DNA of 5,392 nucleotides from positions 1-5,392 of the forward strand of contig CANRAX010000075.1 in assembly GCA_947628635.1 (NCBI GenBank). Reading direction: 5' to 3'. The position numbers and the translations under genes are program-made. A model generated the notes under the pieces. That model did not search any database. It was not told the origin of the DNA and worked only from the letters and a program-made list of their open reading frames with translations. The stretch is from an uncultured Bacilli bacterium. GTDB taxonomy: Bacteria; Bacillota_I; Bacilli_A; RF39; UBA660. Below, piece by piece: positions 5,282 through 5,392 of the stretch; positions within the stretch are counted from its first letter, which is position 1, and every line of letters begins with the position of its first letter.

Positions 5282-5392
5282 TATATAGACAAACGCTGGA
5301 ATCTTAAAGATTCTTGAGGAAAGTCCATGCTTGCACAATCTGTGATGATTGTAGTGTTCGTGTCTAGGGAATAAATAACCTAGAGTAGTTTT
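5278..5392 (+). ncRNA. rnpB: RNase P RNA (type B), 5' part, cut by the window end
   Basis: This is the catalytic RNA that removes 5' leaders from tRNA precursors. The conserved GAGGAAAGTCCATGC (5316-5330) holds the 5' strand of helix P4, and GTAGTGTTCGTG (5351-5362) is the next conserved block; both match Bacillus rnpB closely. Visible helices are P3 (GAATCT 5299-5304 with AGATTC 5308-5313), a P8-like stem (ACAATC 5335-5340 with GATTGT 5347-5352) and a P10-like stem (CTAGG 5364-5368 with CCTAG 5379-5383). Counting back from GCTG at 5295, the spacing equals that of the Bacillus RNA, which puts P1 at 5278-5286, overlapping the gpsB stop codon. The mature 5' end may be a few bases earlier. The 3' two-thirds lie outside the window. 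I see no convincing separate promoter; it may be co-transcribed with gpsB. Confidence 0.93.

Noticed and set aside
5282..5287. TATATA as the -10 of a separate rnpB promoter
   Set aside because: It would start transcription inside or after helix P1, removing the 5' strand of P1, and no -35 lies at the right distance. AATAAT at 5264-5269 is better placed but also lacks a -35.
1..5392. CRISPR array, insertion sequence, tRNA, toxin-antitoxin or defence genes
   Set aside because: No spaced direct repeats, transposase motifs, terminal inverted repeats, cloverleaf or T-box-like sequence, or defence-protein motifs were seen on either strand.

Overview
The window is an AT-rich segment, by eye clearly below 40% GC, using the standard code. 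It looks like a low-GC Gram-positive bacterium of the Bacilli/Firmicutes type. Three things support this. The recU-ponA pair and the gpsB-rnpB pair are both typical of that group, the start sites carry strong Shine-Dalgarno sequences (GGAGG or AGGTGAT), and the RNase P RNA fits the Bacillus-type (type B) plan. No species can be named from the sequence; an uncultured gut Bacilli or Erysipelotrichales-like lineage would fit but is only a guess.

Layout, left to right. (1) 2-103, plus strand: the last 33 codons of a phage tail-collar or tail-fibre-like protein running in from the left. (2) 114-153: a hairpin with A- and T-runs on its two sides, a bidirectional terminator between two convergent genes. 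(3) 152-2818, minus strand: a class A penicillin-binding protein (ponA type) with glycosyltransferase, transpeptidase, FN3 and a Pro/Ser/Thr tail. (4) 2819-3400, minus strand: recU, the Holliday junction resolvase. Its stop codon abuts the ponA start codon, so the two form one operon transcribed leftward. (5) 3401-3590: an AT-rich divergent promoter region. (6) 3591-4703, plus strand: a three-part MerR-family regulator with a MerR-type promoter (19-bp spacer and dyad). (7) 4781-4903, plus strand: a 40-codon GTG-start small gene of unknown function. (8) 4940-5281, plus strand: gpsB, with a near-consensus promoter lying inside the end of the small gene. (9) From about 5278 to the right edge, plus strand: the 5' part of rnpB, the RNase P RNA, cut by the window end.

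How the parts fit. PonA polymerises and cross-links peptidoglycan, and GpsB is the cytoplasmic adaptor that in Bacillus and Listeria binds the PonA N-terminus and directs it during growth and division. Here they flank a divergent block of recU, a MerR regulator and a small gene. As I recall the Bacillus subtilis map, recU-ponA and gpsB-rnpB are also near neighbours, so the core is ancestral synteny; the MerR gene and small gene look like lineage-specific occupants of the middle. The phage tail fragment suggests a prophage or tail-like cluster just left of the window.

I found no clear evidence for a wholly new system. The points most worth checking are the altered glycosyltransferase motifs and extra membrane hairpin in PonA, the lack of an obvious GpsB-binding motif in its N-terminus, the unrecognised small gene, and the apparent overlap of the gpsB stop codon with helix P1 of RNase P RNA.
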